From NCBI RefSeq assembly GCF_003201815.1, contig NZ_QJKB01000006.1:1-64000 (forward strand): 64,000 nucleotides of DNA. Direction: 5' to 3'. Made by a program: the position numbers and the translations under genes. The DNA comes from Undibacterium pigrum (GTDB lineage: Bacteria > Pseudomonadota > Gammaproteobacteria > Burkholderiales > Burkholderiaceae_D). Below are positions 30,407 to 39,677 of the stretch, in pieces; the stretch's first letter is position 1, and each line of letters starts with the position of its first letter. The notes under the pieces were generated by a model. The model did not search any database. It saw nothing but the letters and a program-made list of their open reading frames with translations, and was not told the DNA's origin.

Positions 30407-30976
30407 TCAGGTCTTCAATCCAAACCAGTTCAAATCCAGGCATTCGCGCAAACGCAGGCGGGCGCGATACAGCACTACCCACAGGTTAGACGTGCTCAAG
30501 TCCAATTCCTTACAAATTTCTTCGGTTTCCAGTTCCAGCCACTCGCGCATCATGAAAACCCTTGCTGTTTTGGCAGGCAGGTTTTCCAGGCAAAGCTCAA
30601 GTACACGAAAAAAATCCTTTTGCTGCAATGTGGCTTCTGGTGCGCCCCAGCTGGATGGCGTGCTGAGGGCATGGCCATTGGCATTAAATAAACTGTCTAT
30701 TAAATCATCTTCAGATTCATCATCCCTGGTTTCCAGTGGCTTTTCTCTTTTTAAAGAGCGCAAATGGTCGATGATCTTGAACTTCAGTATGCCGGTCACA
30801 TAAGTGCGCAAGGATGAATTGCCAGCAAAGCTGTCTGGTTTTTCCAGCACGGCCAGCAAAGTTTCTTGCACTGCATCTTCTGCAGCGCACTCATTGCGCA
30901 GTTGCAATTGTGCAAAGCGATACAGCCCTGGACGCAGGTTTTCCAGTTGTTGATGCAAATCTGTGATCGATGTCAT
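30407..30976 (-). CDS. ECF-family RNA polymerase sigma factor
   Basis: 189 residues. Sigma region 2 is near residues 10-85 (DAVQETLLAVLEKPDSF then LRTYVTGILKFKIIDHLRSLKRE, the -10 recognition helix). An acidic linker follows, and region 4 is near 125-180 (LELETEEICKELDLSTSNLWVVLYRARLRLRECL). First gene of an operon with zf-HC2 and CWC proteins. Target promoters cannot be read from the window. Confidence 0.93.
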   Translation of the reverse strand: MTSITDLHQQLENLRPGLYRFAQLQLRNECAAEDAVQETLLAVLEKPDSFAGNSSLRTYVTGILKFKIIDHLRSLKREKPLETRDDESEDDLIDSLFNANGHALSTPSSWGAPEATLQQKDFFRVLELCLENLPAKTARVFMMREWLELETEEICKELDLSTSNLWVVLYRARLRLRECLDLNWFGLKT

Positions 30977-31076
30977 AAGTCTGGTGACGGAATTGGAAAA
31001 GCTTTGGGCTCAAATCCTGTAAAATTCAGGCTTGATGAAATAACCCACTATCATACCTTCAGGATATACCGTCATT

Positions 31077-32009
31077 ATGAGCGATTTGAACGCAAACACG
31101 ACAGAAGAACTTGCACCGGAAGACCGGTTGGCAGGTGTGGAACCAGCCATCAAGGCTGAAATTCTGGCGGAAGCCCTGCCTTATATCCGTAAATTCCATG
31201 GCAAAACCATCGTCGTCAAATACGGCGGCAATGCCATGACAGAAGAACGCCTGAAGCACGGCTTTGCCCGTGATGTCATTTTGCTCAAACTAGTAGGCAT
31301 GAACCCGGTTGTGGTGCATGGTGGCGGCCCGCAAATTGATAATGCCCTCAAAAAAATGGGCAAGCAGGGTACCTTTATCCAGGGTATGCGCATCACCGAT
31401 GAAGAAACCATGGAAGTCGTTGAATGGGTACTCGGTGGTGAAGTCCAGCAAGATATCGTCATGCTCATCAACCACTACGGTGGCCAGGCCGTGGGCCTGA
31501 CTGGTAAAGATGGCGGCCTGATCCGCGCCCGCAAGATGATGATGCCAGACCGTGAAAACCCGGGTGCCATGCTGGACATCGGTTTTGTTGGTGAGATCGA
31601 TGCCATCAACCCGGCTGTTGTTAAAGCTCTGCAGGATGATGCCTTCATCCCTATCATTTCCCCTATCGGTTTTGGTTCAGATGGCCAGGCTTACAACATC
31701 AATGCCGATCTGGTCGCAGGCAAGATTGCCGAAATTCTGAAAGCTGAAAAGCTCATCATGATGACCAATATCCCTGGTGTACTCGACAAACAGGGCAATC
31801 TGGTGACTGACTTGTCGGCCCGTGAAATTGATGAAATGTTCGCTGACGGTACTATCTCTGGCGGCATGTTGCCAAAAATTTCATCGGCACTCGATGCTGC
31901 TAAATCCGGCGTGAATACCGTTCACATCATTGATGGCCGTATTGAGCATTCACTGTTGCTGGAAGTGCTGACCGAACAAGCCTTCGGCACCATGATACGC
32001 AGCCATTGA
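31077..32009 (+). CDS. argB: Acetylglutamate kinase
   Basis: 310 residues, slightly long at the N-terminus. Second step of arginine synthesis, phosphorylating N-acetylglutamate. Blocks seen: [60 protein letters not shown] and [18 protein letters not shown]. The N-terminal helix suggests the arginine-sensitive hexameric type. Followed by the nucleotidase gene after 30 bases. Confidence 0.98.
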   Translation: MSDLNANTTEELAPEDRLAGVEPAIKAEILAEALPYIRKFHGKTIVVKYGGNAMTEERLKHGFARDVILLKLVGMNPVVVHGGGPQIDNALKKMGKQGTFIQGMRITDEETMEVVEWVLGGEVQQDIVMLINHYGGQAVGLTGKDGGLIRARKMMMPDRENPGAMLDIGFVGEIDAINPAVVKALQDDAFIPIISPIGFGSDGQAYNINADLVAGKIAEILKAEKLIMMTNIPGVLDKQGNLVTDLSAREIDEMFADGTISGGMLPKISSALDAAKSGVNTVHIIDGRIEHSLLLEVLTEQAFGTMIRSH

Positions 32010-32039
32010 TGAATCAATATCAGTTGGTGGAGCGCCTGC

Positions 32040-32738
32040 ATGCCTAGGCGTTCCGAGCCCTTGTGGCTGTTTGATCTGGACAATACGCTGCACAATGCTT
32101 CACATGCGATTTTCCCTGTCATCAGCCAGAACATGAATGCTTTCCTGGCGCGTGTGCTGGGGCGGGACGGCAAACCGGCAGATGCTGAGAGCGTGAATGC
32201 CATACGCCAGCAATACTATGCCCGCTATGGCGTCACCATGCTGGGCATGGTCAGGCATCATGGCGTCAGGGCAGATGAATTTTTGCAAGAGGTGCATCAT
32301 TTTGATGACCTCAGTGCGATGATCAGGTATGAGCGCGGTTTGAAAAAACTTTTGCGCCGCCTGCCAGGTAAAAAGATTTTGCTGACCAATGCGCCGCGCG
32401 TGTATTCAGGCCGGGTACTCCGGCACATGGGTTTGCACAAGCATTTTGATGCGCATATCCCGGTGGAGGCCATGCGTGTGCACGGGCAATTGCAGCCCAA
32501 GCCTTCACGCCCGTATTTGCGCAAGTTGCTGGCGACCTACGGCAAGCAGGCTAGAGACTGTATCCTGGTGGAAGATAGTGTGGAGAATTTGCTTGCTGCA
32601 AAGCAAGAAGGTCTGCGCACTGCCTGGGTCACAGGGTATACTCCTGCCCATCAGCGTAAAAGAGCTGCTGCCTGTGCCGACGTCAAAGTAAAATCTGTCA
32701 TACAACTCGCCCGTCATATTCATCGTCTGCGCGCCTGA
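32040..32738 (+). CDS. HAD-superfamily pyrimidine 5'-nucleotidase
   Basis: 232 residues. HAD motif I WLFDLDNTLHNA, motif II ILLTNAP, motif III lysine in KPSRPYL, and motif IV ILVEDSVENLLAAK. The D-N-T-L-Y/H-type motif I and helical cap match SDT1-like pyrimidine 5'-nucleotidases, which dephosphorylate UMP or CMP. Lies between argB and slmA, a common Burkholderiales order. Confidence 0.92.
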   Translation: MPRRSEPLWLFDLDNTLHNASHAIFPVISQNMNAFLARVLGRDGKPADAESVNAIRQQYYARYGVTMLGMVRHHGVRADEFLQEVHHFDDLSAMIRYERGLKKLLRRLPGKKILLTNAPRVYSGRVLRHMGLHKHFDAHIPVEAMRVHGQLQPKPSRPYLRKLLATYGKQARDCILVEDSVENLLAAKQEGLRTAWVTGYTPAHQRKRAAACADVKVKSVIQLARHIHRLRA

Positions 32739-32855
32739 TATAGCGTACAGACAAAATGTGAAGGGGATTGCGTACTGGGCTGCTGGTCTTTAGAATCTCG
32801 CCCCGGGTGTGACGGTATTGCTGCATCCTTTTTTGAATCCACTATTTGACACTCT

Positions 32856-33431
32856 ATGGCCAGTACCAAACCCGGCGAACGTAAACTACAAATACTCCAG
32901 ACGCTGGCGGCGATGCTTGAGCATCCCAAAGGTGAAAAGGTCACGACCGCTGCGCTGGCCGCCAAGGTAGCCGTGTCTGAGGCCGCGCTCTACCGCCATT
33001 TCGCCAGCAAGGCGCAAATGTTTGAAGGCCTGATCGAATTCATCGAAGCTTCGATCTTTGGTCTCATCAACCAGATCAATGAAAGCCAGGAAGATGGCAT
33101 GGTGCAAGCACAGTCCATCATCATGATGTTGCTCAATTTTGCCGAGCGCAATCCCGGCATGACGCGCGTGCTGATCGGTGATGCTCTTGTCAATGAAGAT
33201 GAACGCCTGCAATTACGCATGAACCAGCTGGCAGAACGCATGGAAATGGCTTTCCGTCAGTCTTTGCGCCTGGCTGCCAGCCAGGGCCATTTTGCCGAAG
33301 AAGAAGCGCAGGCACGTGCCAGCCTTTTGTGCAGTTTTGTCATGGGCCGCTGGTTACGCTTTGCCAAGACAGGCTTCAAATTACTGCCGACCGAGCAGGC
33401 GACCATGCATGTCGCCTTGCTGTTGCGCTAA
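32856..33431 (+). CDS. slmA: Nucleoid occlusion factor SlmA (TetR family)
   Basis: 191 residues. N-terminal helix-turn-helix VTTAALAAKVAVSEAALYRHFASKAQMFEGLIEF, then the SlmA effector-domain blocks NPGMTRVLIGDALVNEDERLQLRMNQ and FVMGRWLRFAKTGFK. SlmA bound to DNA blocks FtsZ assembly over the nucleoid. Confidence 0.94.
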   Translation: MASTKPGERKLQILQTLAAMLEHPKGEKVTTAALAAKVAVSEAALYRHFASKAQMFEGLIEFIEASIFGLINQINESQEDGMVQAQSIIMMLLNFAERNPGMTRVLIGDALVNEDERLQLRMNQLAERMEMAFRQSLRLAASQGHFAEEEAQARASLLCSFVMGRWLRFAKTGFKLLPTEQATMHVALLLR

Positions 33432-33512
33432 TCAATCAGACCCGATTGCACTTCATCGCTGGCTGACGCATCATAGTCCGTGTTTTGTTTACACAGGATT
33501 TTGAAGCTACTG

Positions 33513-34286
33513 ATGAAGCTGCCTCAGCAACCCGGACGTTTATTTCTATGGCGTGGAGCCGCCCTGGTGATTTCACCGGGCATAGACTCATCCCTGCATA
33601 CCCATTACGCCCTGCAACTCAGCTTTGGGCTGGAGCGCCCGTTCCGCGCCCGCCTGCAGGCAGATCACGACTGGACAGAAACCCGTAGCGCCAGCTTTGC
33701 GCCGCATGATGCGCATCAGATAGACAGCGATGGCGGCATGCTGGCGCATCTGTTCCTGGAAATGCCTGAGGCGGTAAAATTGAATGGGACGGATTTACAG
33801 GCTGCCTTTGCTGATCATCCTGCATTCCAGACGCTGGCAAGCAGCCTGGCTGACAACCGCCATCAGTCCCTGGACATGGCCGCTGCACTGCATATACGGC
33901 AAACCTGGCAAGCCTGTGCCCTGCCACAAAGCCAGACAGGCGCGCCACTTGATCACCGCATTGCCAGTGCGCTGGAAGCCATTGCCGGTAGCCATGGCGC
34001 AGATTGCGATGGCGAGAGCCTGGCCAGGCTAGTGCATTTATCTGAAAGCCGTTTCACCCATTTATTCCGCCAGCAAACCGGCATGTCGCTGTCGCGCTAT
34101 CTGCTATGGTCGCGCATGGTGGAGGCGGTGGCGGCGGTAGCCCAGGGCAATAATATGACTGCTGCTGCCCATGCATCCGGCTTTGCCGATCTGGCGCATA
34201 TGAGCCGTACTTTCCGCAGCATGATGGGGGTAGCGCCCTCAGAATTGCACAGGATGGCGATTGCGTTCAAGCAGGAAGCCATTTGA
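33513..34286 (+). CDS. AraC-family transcriptional regulator
   Basis: 257 residues from ATG 33513; a GTG at 33480 is an alternative. The N-terminal part resembles a cupin-like sensor (HTHYALQLSFGLERPFRARL). The C-terminal 100 residues carry the double helix-turn-helix: SLARLVHLSESRFTHLFRQQTGMSLSRYLLWSRM, then MTAAAHASGFADLAHMSRTFRSMMGVAPSEL. Target unknown; the next gene, 40 bases on, is a candidate. Confidence 0.9.
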   Translation: MKLPQQPGRLFLWRGAALVISPGIDSSLHTHYALQLSFGLERPFRARLQADHDWTETRSASFAPHDAHQIDSDGGMLAHLFLEMPEAVKLNGTDLQAAFADHPAFQTLASSLADNRHQSLDMAAALHIRQTWQACALPQSQTGAPLDHRIASALEAIAGSHGADCDGESLARLVHLSESRFTHLFRQQTGMSLSRYLLWSRMVEAVAAVAQGNNMTAAAHASGFADLAHMSRTFRSMMGVAPSELHRMAIAFKQEAI

Positions 34287-34326
34287 TGGATTACTCTGGG
34301 TATATAACAATACTCAGGAGACCCTC

Positions 34327-34770
34327 ATGCAACAAAGCAATTCCAGACAGATAGAGCAACTGCTGGCGAAATACAGTGAAAGCCATCTGAACCCCACCAA
34401 TGAACTGATCCACTTTGTCTGTGTACCTGTCATCGTGCTGTCCTTTCTGGGACTGATCTGGGCGGTCCACCCACTGGCTGCCCTTGCTGCCACGGTAGTG
34501 TCGCTGATTTACTACATGACACTCTCAGTACCGTTTGCCTTTGGCATGCTGGCCATGTCGGGCACGATGCTGTGGATACTCTCACAACTACCGCAACACC
34601 TGATGTGGCAGATATCCCTGGGCATTTTCGTGATTGCCTGGATAGGTCAGTTCATAGGTCACAAGATAGAAGGCAAGAAACCGTCTTTCTTTGAAGACAT
34701 ACGTTTCCTGCTGGTAGGCCCGCTGTTTGTGCTGAGCTTTTTATATCGTCGCCTGCATATCGCGTATTGA
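34327..34770 (+). CDS. Mpo1-like (DUF962) membrane protein
   Basis: 147 residues from ATG 34327, with AGGAG upstream; an overlap with the AraC gene is avoided. Four or so membrane helices and the family histidines: H-x-N-P-x-N-x-x-I-H near the start (ESHLNPTNELIHFVCVP) and GQFIGHKIEGKKPSFFEDIRFLLVGPLFV. Yeast Mpo1 is an Fe-dependent dioxygenase that shortens 2-hydroxy fatty acids; bacterial members are untested. The family match is clear, the function is inference. Confidence 0.9.
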   Translation: MQQSNSRQIEQLLAKYSESHLNPTNELIHFVCVPVIVLSFLGLIWAVHPLAALAATVVSLIYYMTLSVPFAFGMLAMSGTMLWILSQLPQHLMWQISLGIFVIAWIGQFIGHKIEGKKPSFFEDIRFLLVGPLFVLSFLYRRLHIAY

Positions 34771-34789
34771 TCTTTCAGATGCTGATCTG

Positions 34790-36100
34790 TCAAATGCTGA
34801 GCTGCACTGCATGCGAAGTTTTTGGCAGATCATTGCTATATAAACGCCAGGTATTGCGGCCACTGGTTTTAGCGGCTTTCAGGGCGATATCGGCATGATG
34901 CAGGAATAGCCGCTGTTCTTTCGCATGCAAAGGACAGCAGGCTATACCTATGCTGGCGCTTAGCAGGATTTGCTGGCCGCGCAAAGTCATGGGCTGGTTG
35001 ATGGCTTGTACCAGTCTTTCTGCCAGATGCTGCACCACTTCCACGCTGCCTACATTGGGCATGATGGCGGCGAATTCATCACCATCTACACGGCACAGGG
35101 TATCGGTGCTGCGCAAGACACCACACAGGCGGTTGGCCATGGTTGCCAGGATGAGGTCGCCGGCATCGTAACCAAAACTTTCACTGAGCCGCTTGAAGTG
35201 ATCCAGATCGATGAACATCAAGGCTGCCATTTCATTATTGGCGACCGCATCTTCGAGGCAATTGCTGAGCAACCTGTGGAAGTAATGGCGGTTGGGCAGT
35301 TTGGTCAGGCTGTCGTGATTGTTCAGGATAGCCAGACGGCTGTCTGCTTCGCGCCTCTCTTTGGCTTCGCTTTGCATATCATTTTCCCAGGCTTCCATGC
35401 GGGCCAGCATGAGATTGAAATGCATGTTCAGGCTACCCAGTTCATGTTCCGGGTCTTGCGGTGCGCGCAGGCTGTAATCACCCAGGGTCGCGACTTTTTC
35501 TGCCATCACGCTTAATTCCATGATGGGTTGCATGGAACGCAATTGCTTGTTGGTCAGCCAGTAAGCTGCCAGCGCGGTAATAAAGATGGACAGAAAACCG
35601 GCGATCAATAAAAACAAGAGTATGTGCTGATACCAGGGCCAGGTACTGAGTTGCAATTGCACCTGTCCGATCAGCGTAGTGCCACTCAGCACCGGGCTGT
35701 TGGCGGTGAAATTGCCTGCATGAAAATTCACATCATGATGCCTGAGCAAAGTCGCGGCTGGCACGCCACTGGTCTTGATCAATTGTCCCTGGGCAGTCCA
35801 GGCCAGCAGTGGCTGGCCATTTTTGTCGTAGACATTGGCGGTCTGCATATCCGGGGTATTGGTGGCATTCAGCAGCAGGCTTTGTAATTGCCGCATGTCA
35901 TTGGCGATCATCGCATCGGCGAGATTACTTGCCAGGATATCTGCCTTGTACAAGGCTTCTGCACGCAGGTTTTTTTGCTGCAGGCAGGCAGACAAGATCA
36001 GACCCAATACCAAGGCAGCTAGCAGTGCACCAGCCATGCCCAGCAAATTCTGGCGGAAAATACGCTTTGCCATCGGTAGCCTGAAATAAGTGTTTTGCAT
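34790..36100 (-). CDS. Membrane-bound diguanylate cyclase (sensor-HAMP-GGDEF)
   Basis: 436 residues. Membrane helix about 20-40, a periplasmic sensor domain of about 115 residues, a second helix (about 160-185), a HAMP-like segment (AYWLTNKQLRSMQPIMELSVMAEKVA..GDYSLRA) and a GGDEF domain (about 265-430; HDSLTKLPNRHYF, MFIDLDHFKRLSESFGYDAGDLIL). The signature loop reads DGDEF in place of GGDEF, with an RSTD inhibition site five residues before it. Probably makes cyclic di-GMP, though the first-Gly substitution leaves activity uncertain. Divergent from the pabB fusion. Confidence 0.9.
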   Translation of the reverse strand: MQNTYFRLPMAKRIFRQNLLGMAGALLAALVLGLILSACLQQKNLRAEALYKADILASNLADAMIANDMRQLQSLLLNATNTPDMQTANVYDKNGQPLLAWTAQGQLIKTSGVPAATLLRHHDVNFHAGNFTANSPVLSGTTLIGQVQLQLSTWPWYQHILLFLLIAGFLSIFITALAAYWLTNKQLRSMQPIMELSVMAEKVATLGDYSLRAPQDPEHELGSLNMHFNLMLARMEAWENDMQSEAKERREADSRLAILNNHDSLTKLPNRHYFHRLLSNCLEDAVANNEMAALMFIDLDHFKRLSESFGYDAGDLILATMANRLCGVLRSTDTLCRVDGDEFAAIMPNVGSVEVVQHLAERLVQAINQPMTLRGQQILLSASIGIACCPLHAKEQRLFLHHADIALKAAKTSGRNTWRLYSNDLPKTSHAVQLSI

Positions 36101-36300
36101 GAGAAATATTGCGAATTACCCTGTGGAAACTGCTGAATATAAATATCAGCATGATGAGCTATGTGAATATGAGCAACTATACCTATCTGCCAGTATGATG
36201 TCATAAAAAAAAGTGCCTGAATTCAATGCCTGCATACTTTATGCAGAATCTTGCATCTGCGAGTAAACTGCCGCACATCTCTATGTTAGCCTGAATCCGC

Positions 36301-38166
36301 GTGTCAGATTTTTCCAACAGCCCTGTTTTGCCATTTTCCCTGCCTCAGCCTGGGGAGTGTTTTGCCCTGCTTGATGACGCCCATGCGCAAGAGGCGCAAT
36401 CGCGTTTTTACTGCGATTTGCACAGCGTGCTGGTTTGCAGCACCGCACAGGAATGGCCAGCCTTGTGGCGCGATGCCGAAGCGGCTTTGCAGCAAGGCAG
36501 CTTTGCCCTGGCCCTGCTGTCCTATGAAACCGGGGCGCAATTGCAAGGCATTACCGCCCACGCTGCGCCAGCGGTGTCACGCATACTTTTGTTCAGGCAA
36601 TGCCATATCCTGGACAGCCAGCAAGTCGCTGCATTTTTGCAGTCGCAGACAACAGCAGAAGAAGTTTCAGGCATAGCGAACATACAGGCCAGTGTCGACG
36701 CCAGCCAGTTTGAGGCTGGCATAGCCAGCGTCAGGGAATACATCGCCGCAGGCGACACCTATCAGGTCAATTACACCTATCGTTTGCATTTCGACAGTTA
36801 CGGCACGCCAATAGCGCTTTACAGCCGCTTGCGCCAGCGGCAACCCGTGCCCTATGGCGCACTGATCTGCCTGCCCGGTGGCGAGGCCATCGTCTCGCTC
36901 TCACCAGAATTATTCGTGCGTCAGCAGCAGGGCAAATTGCTGGCCCGCCCCATGAAGGGAACGGCAGCCGCGACTGGGGATGCTGAGCAGGATAAACTTC
37001 TGGCAGCCGGACTCGCTGCCGACACAAAAAACCGCGCCGAAAACCTAATGATTGTTGACTTGCTGCGCAATGACCTCGGGCGCATTGCCAGGACAGGCAC
37101 AGTCAGGGTTCCCAAACTCTTTGAAGTCAACCGCTTTTCCAGCGTACTGCAAATGACTTCGACGGTAGAAGCTGACTTGCAGGACGGCCTGGACCTGGGG
37201 CAGATACTGACAGCCCTGTTCCCGTGTGGCTCGATTACTGGCGCACCCAAACACCGCACCATGCAAATCATCCGTGAGCTGGAGACCGGACCGCGCGGCC
37301 TCTACACCGGTGCCATAGGCTGGTTTGATCCGCCAGCACAGGCAGGCGCACCGGGAGATTTTTGTTTGTCGGTACCGATACGTACCCTGCAATTGCAGGC
37401 ACCTGAGCATGATGCGCAGCCTGCAGTACGTCGTGGCGTGCTGGGTGTAGGTGCAGGCATAGTCTATGACAGCGTGGCGCAGGAAGAATATGCAGAGTGT
37501 CATTTAAAAGCGCGCTTTTTGACTGGCTTGCTGCCGCAGTTTGAATTGTTTGAAACCATGCATGCAACGCTGGAGGAGGGTTGCCGTCATCAATCGCGAC
37601 ATTTGCAGCGCCTGCATGCATCGGCGCAGTATTTCGGCTTTGCCTGGGATCATGAGCAAATCAAATTAACATTACAGCAAGTCTGTGATGCCTTGCCTTC
37701 CGCCACACCACACAGGCTGCGCCTGGCATTAAAGCCGGATGGTGAACTGGAAGTGCGTACTGCAGTGCTGAGTTCCATGCCAGAGCATCCCAAAGTTATG
37801 CTGGCCAGCACTGCCAGTGATAGCCGCAATTTGTTCCTGCGCCACAAAAGCAGCTTGCGTCAGCAATATGACGCTGCCTGGCAGGCGGCTGAGCAGCAAG
37901 GCGCATTTGACATGTTGTTTTTTAACGAACGCGGGCATTTGACCGAAGGCGGGCGCAGTACAGTCTTGCTGAAGCTGGACGGCAGATGGCTGACACCGCC
38001 ACTGGAAGACGGTGTGCTCCCTGGCATCATGCGGGCGATTTTGCTGGAAGACAGACGCTACCAGTTGACAGAACAAGTCCTGACGCTGGCAGATGTGCGG
38101 GCAGCAGAGCAAATCATGCTGTGCAATTCCCTGCGTGGTGCATTTGTTGTTGATCTATTGTGCTGA
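36301..38166 (+). CDS. pabB: Aminodeoxychorismate synthase component I fused to 4-amino-4-deoxychorismate lyase
   Basis: 621 residues from GTG 36301. Residues 1-400 or so are the chorismate-binding domain: RPMKGTAAATGD, ENLMIVDLLRNDLGRIA, FPCGSITGAPKHRTMQIIRELE and GLYTGAIGW, with the lysine of the K-G-T box. Residues about 415-621 are a PLP fold-type IV lyase (LFETMHATLEEG at the start, FNERGHLTEGGRSTVLLK, LPGIMRAILLED). The fusion carries out two steps to p-aminobenzoate for folate. A glutamine amidotransferase (PabA) is not in the window. Confidence 0.95.
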   Translation: MSDFSNSPVLPFSLPQPGECFALLDDAHAQEAQSRFYCDLHSVLVCSTAQEWPALWRDAEAALQQGSFALALLSYETGAQLQGITAHAAPAVSRILLFRQCHILDSQQVAAFLQSQTTAEEVSGIANIQASVDASQFEAGIASVREYIAAGDTYQVNYTYRLHFDSYGTPIALYSRLRQRQPVPYGALICLPGGEAIVSLSPELFVRQQQGKLLARPMKGTAAATGDAEQDKLLAAGLAADTKNRAENLMIVDLLRNDLGRIARTGTVRVPKLFEVNRFSSVLQMTSTVEADLQDGLDLGQILTALFPCGSITGAPKHRTMQIIRELETGPRGLYTGAIGWFDPPAQAGAPGDFCLSVPIRTLQLQAPEHDAQPAVRRGVLGVGAGIVYDSVAQEEYAECHLKARFLTGLLPQFELFETMHATLEEGCRHQSRHLQRLHASAQYFGFAWDHEQIKLTLQQVCDALPSATPHRLRLALKPDGELEVRTAVLSSMPEHPKVMLASTASDSRNLFLRHKSSLRQQYDAAWQAAEQQGAFDMLFFNERGHLTEGGRSTVLLKLDGRWLTPPLEDGVLPGIMRAILLEDRRYQLTEQVLTLADVRAAEQIMLCNSLRGAFVVDLLC

Positions 38167-38331
38167 GCTGTATTGTTGAATTGTGTTGTTGATTTGTTCA
38201 ATCATATGCAAGCAAAGCTGACTAAACTTGCCTATCTGAAGTATAAAGATGGATTCCACCTTGGGCGAGAAAATTGATCTTGCTTAAATATTGTGCCTGC
38301 ACGAAGGAAAGGTTACACTGAGAAAAAATTA

Positions 38332-38349
38332 ACCGACCGCTCGGTTGGT
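38332..38349. promoter_or_regulatory. TetR-type operator-like dyad upstream of the LIV transporter
   Basis: ACCGACCG-CT-CGGTTGGT, arms matching at seven of eight positions around a two-base centre, 64 bases ahead of the binding-protein start. The shape (ACCGACCG..CGGT) is common for TetR-family operators. No local TetR gene other than slmA is seen. Confidence 0.55.
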
Positions 38350-38413
38350 AAATTGCATGTTTATTAATGCATCAAATATAAATAGCAGATAATTGCAAAA
38401 CAGGAGATTACCC

Positions 38414-39577
38414 ATGAAGAAACGGTTTTTACTGGCGGCTTTGCCTGCCATGTTATCGCTGGTATTGGCAGGCAATGCCCATGCCCAGATCAAGGTTGGC
38501 GTCAACGTATCCGCTACCGGCCCCGCAGCTTCTTTGGGCATCCCTGAAAAAAATACCTTTGCCCTGTTGCCAAAAGAAATCGCTGGCAAAAAGATTGAAT
38601 ACATTGTCCTCGATGATGCATCCGATACCACTACAGCGGTCAAAAATGCCCGCAAGCTGATTGCTGAAGACAAGGTCGATATCCTTATCGGTTCTACTAT
38701 CACGCCTAATTCCCTGGCCATGATAGACGTGGCAGCGGAAAGCGAAACACCGATGATATCCATGGCGGCGTCTTCTGCCATTATTTCTCCTATCGACTCC
38801 AAGCGTTACTGGGTATTCAAGACACCGCAAAATGATTCGCATATGTCTACCGCGATCACCGGTCACATGAATGATGCTGGCGTAAAAACAGTCGCCTTCA
38901 TAGGCTTTGCTGATGCCTACGGTGAAGGCTGGTACAAGGAATTCTCCAAGATTGCGGAATTGCGCAAACTCAAGGTAGTTGCCAATGAACGCTTTGCCCG
39001 CAGTGACACTTCTGTCACTGGCCAGATCCTCAAAATCCTGGCGACAAATCCTGATGCAGTCCTGATCGCCGGTGCTGGTACGCCAGCCGCCCTGCCACAA
39101 AAAACGCTGAAAGAGCGCGGCTACAAGGGCAAAATTTATCAAACTCACGGTGTCGCCAATAATGACTTCCTGCGCGTTTGCGGCAAGGATTGTGAAGGCA
39201 CCTGGTTACCAGCAGGCCCTCTGCTGGTAGCTGAGCAATTGCCTAACGAAAATCCAGTCAAGAAATCTGCCATGCGCTATGTCAAGGCCTATGAAAAAGA
39301 ATATGGTGTGGGTTCTGTTTCCACCTTTGGCGGTCATGCCTGGGACGCCAGCCTGTTGCTGGAATCTGCAGCGACAGTGGCTTTGAAAAAGGCCCAGCCA
39401 GGTAGCAAGGAATTCCGCGCTGCCTTGCGTACTGCGCTGGAAAATACGGTCAACCTGCCAGTCTCGCATGGCATCGTGAATATGACGGACACTGACCATC
39501 TGGGCTTCGACCAGCGTTCTCGTGTCATGGTACAAATCGTCAATGGCAAGTGGAAGTTGATCGGTCAGGCTAACTGA
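38414..39577 (+). CDS. Branched-chain amino-acid-type ABC transporter substrate-binding protein
   Basis: 387 residues from ATG 38414 (AGGAG at 38402-38406). Sec signal peptide MKKRFLLAALPAMLSLVLAGNAHA, then the periplasmic type I fold of the LivJ/LivK family: IKVGVNVSATGPAASLGIPEKNTF, DDASDTTTAVKNARKLI, GSTITPNSLAM and AAAGTP-like AGAGTPAALPQKTLKERGYKG. It delivers the ligand to the LivHMGF pump downstream. The ligand may be Leu/Ile/Val or an aromatic or urea compound; the family is broad. Confidence 0.93.
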   Translation: MKKRFLLAALPAMLSLVLAGNAHAQIKVGVNVSATGPAASLGIPEKNTFALLPKEIAGKKIEYIVLDDASDTTTAVKNARKLIAEDKVDILIGSTITPNSLAMIDVAAESETPMISMAASSAIISPIDSKRYWVFKTPQNDSHMSTAITGHMNDAGVKTVAFIGFADAYGEGWYKEFSKIAELRKLKVVANERFARSDTSVTGQILKILATNPDAVLIAGAGTPAALPQKTLKERGYKGKIYQTHGVANNDFLRVCGKDCEGTWLPAGPLLVAEQLPNENPVKKSAMRYVKAYEKEYGVGSVSTFGGHAWDASLLLESAATVALKKAQPGSKEFRAALRTALENTVNLPVSHGIVNMTDTDHLGFDQRSRVMVQIVNGKWKLIGQAN

Positions 39578-39595
39578 TGTATTGATGAAGTGATC

Positions 39596-39618
39596 AAGGG
39601 AGCTGCGGCTCCCTTTTT
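39596..39618 (+). terminator. Terminator/attenuator between binding protein and livH
   Basis: AAGGGAGC / GCTCCCTT arms with loop TGCG and five T. In mid-operon it would let the binding protein be made in excess over the membrane parts. Confidence 0.75.
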
Positions 39619-39677
39619 GTTCGGCCCAAAGTATAGAGGGCCATGCTTGAACTAGTACGCAAGAAAGTCAGGTTTAC

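Noticed and set aside
32856-33431. Calling the TetR protein a local regulator of the LIV dyad
   Set aside because: Its effector-domain blocks identify SlmA, which binds nucleoid sites; the pairing with the dyad at 38332 has no support.
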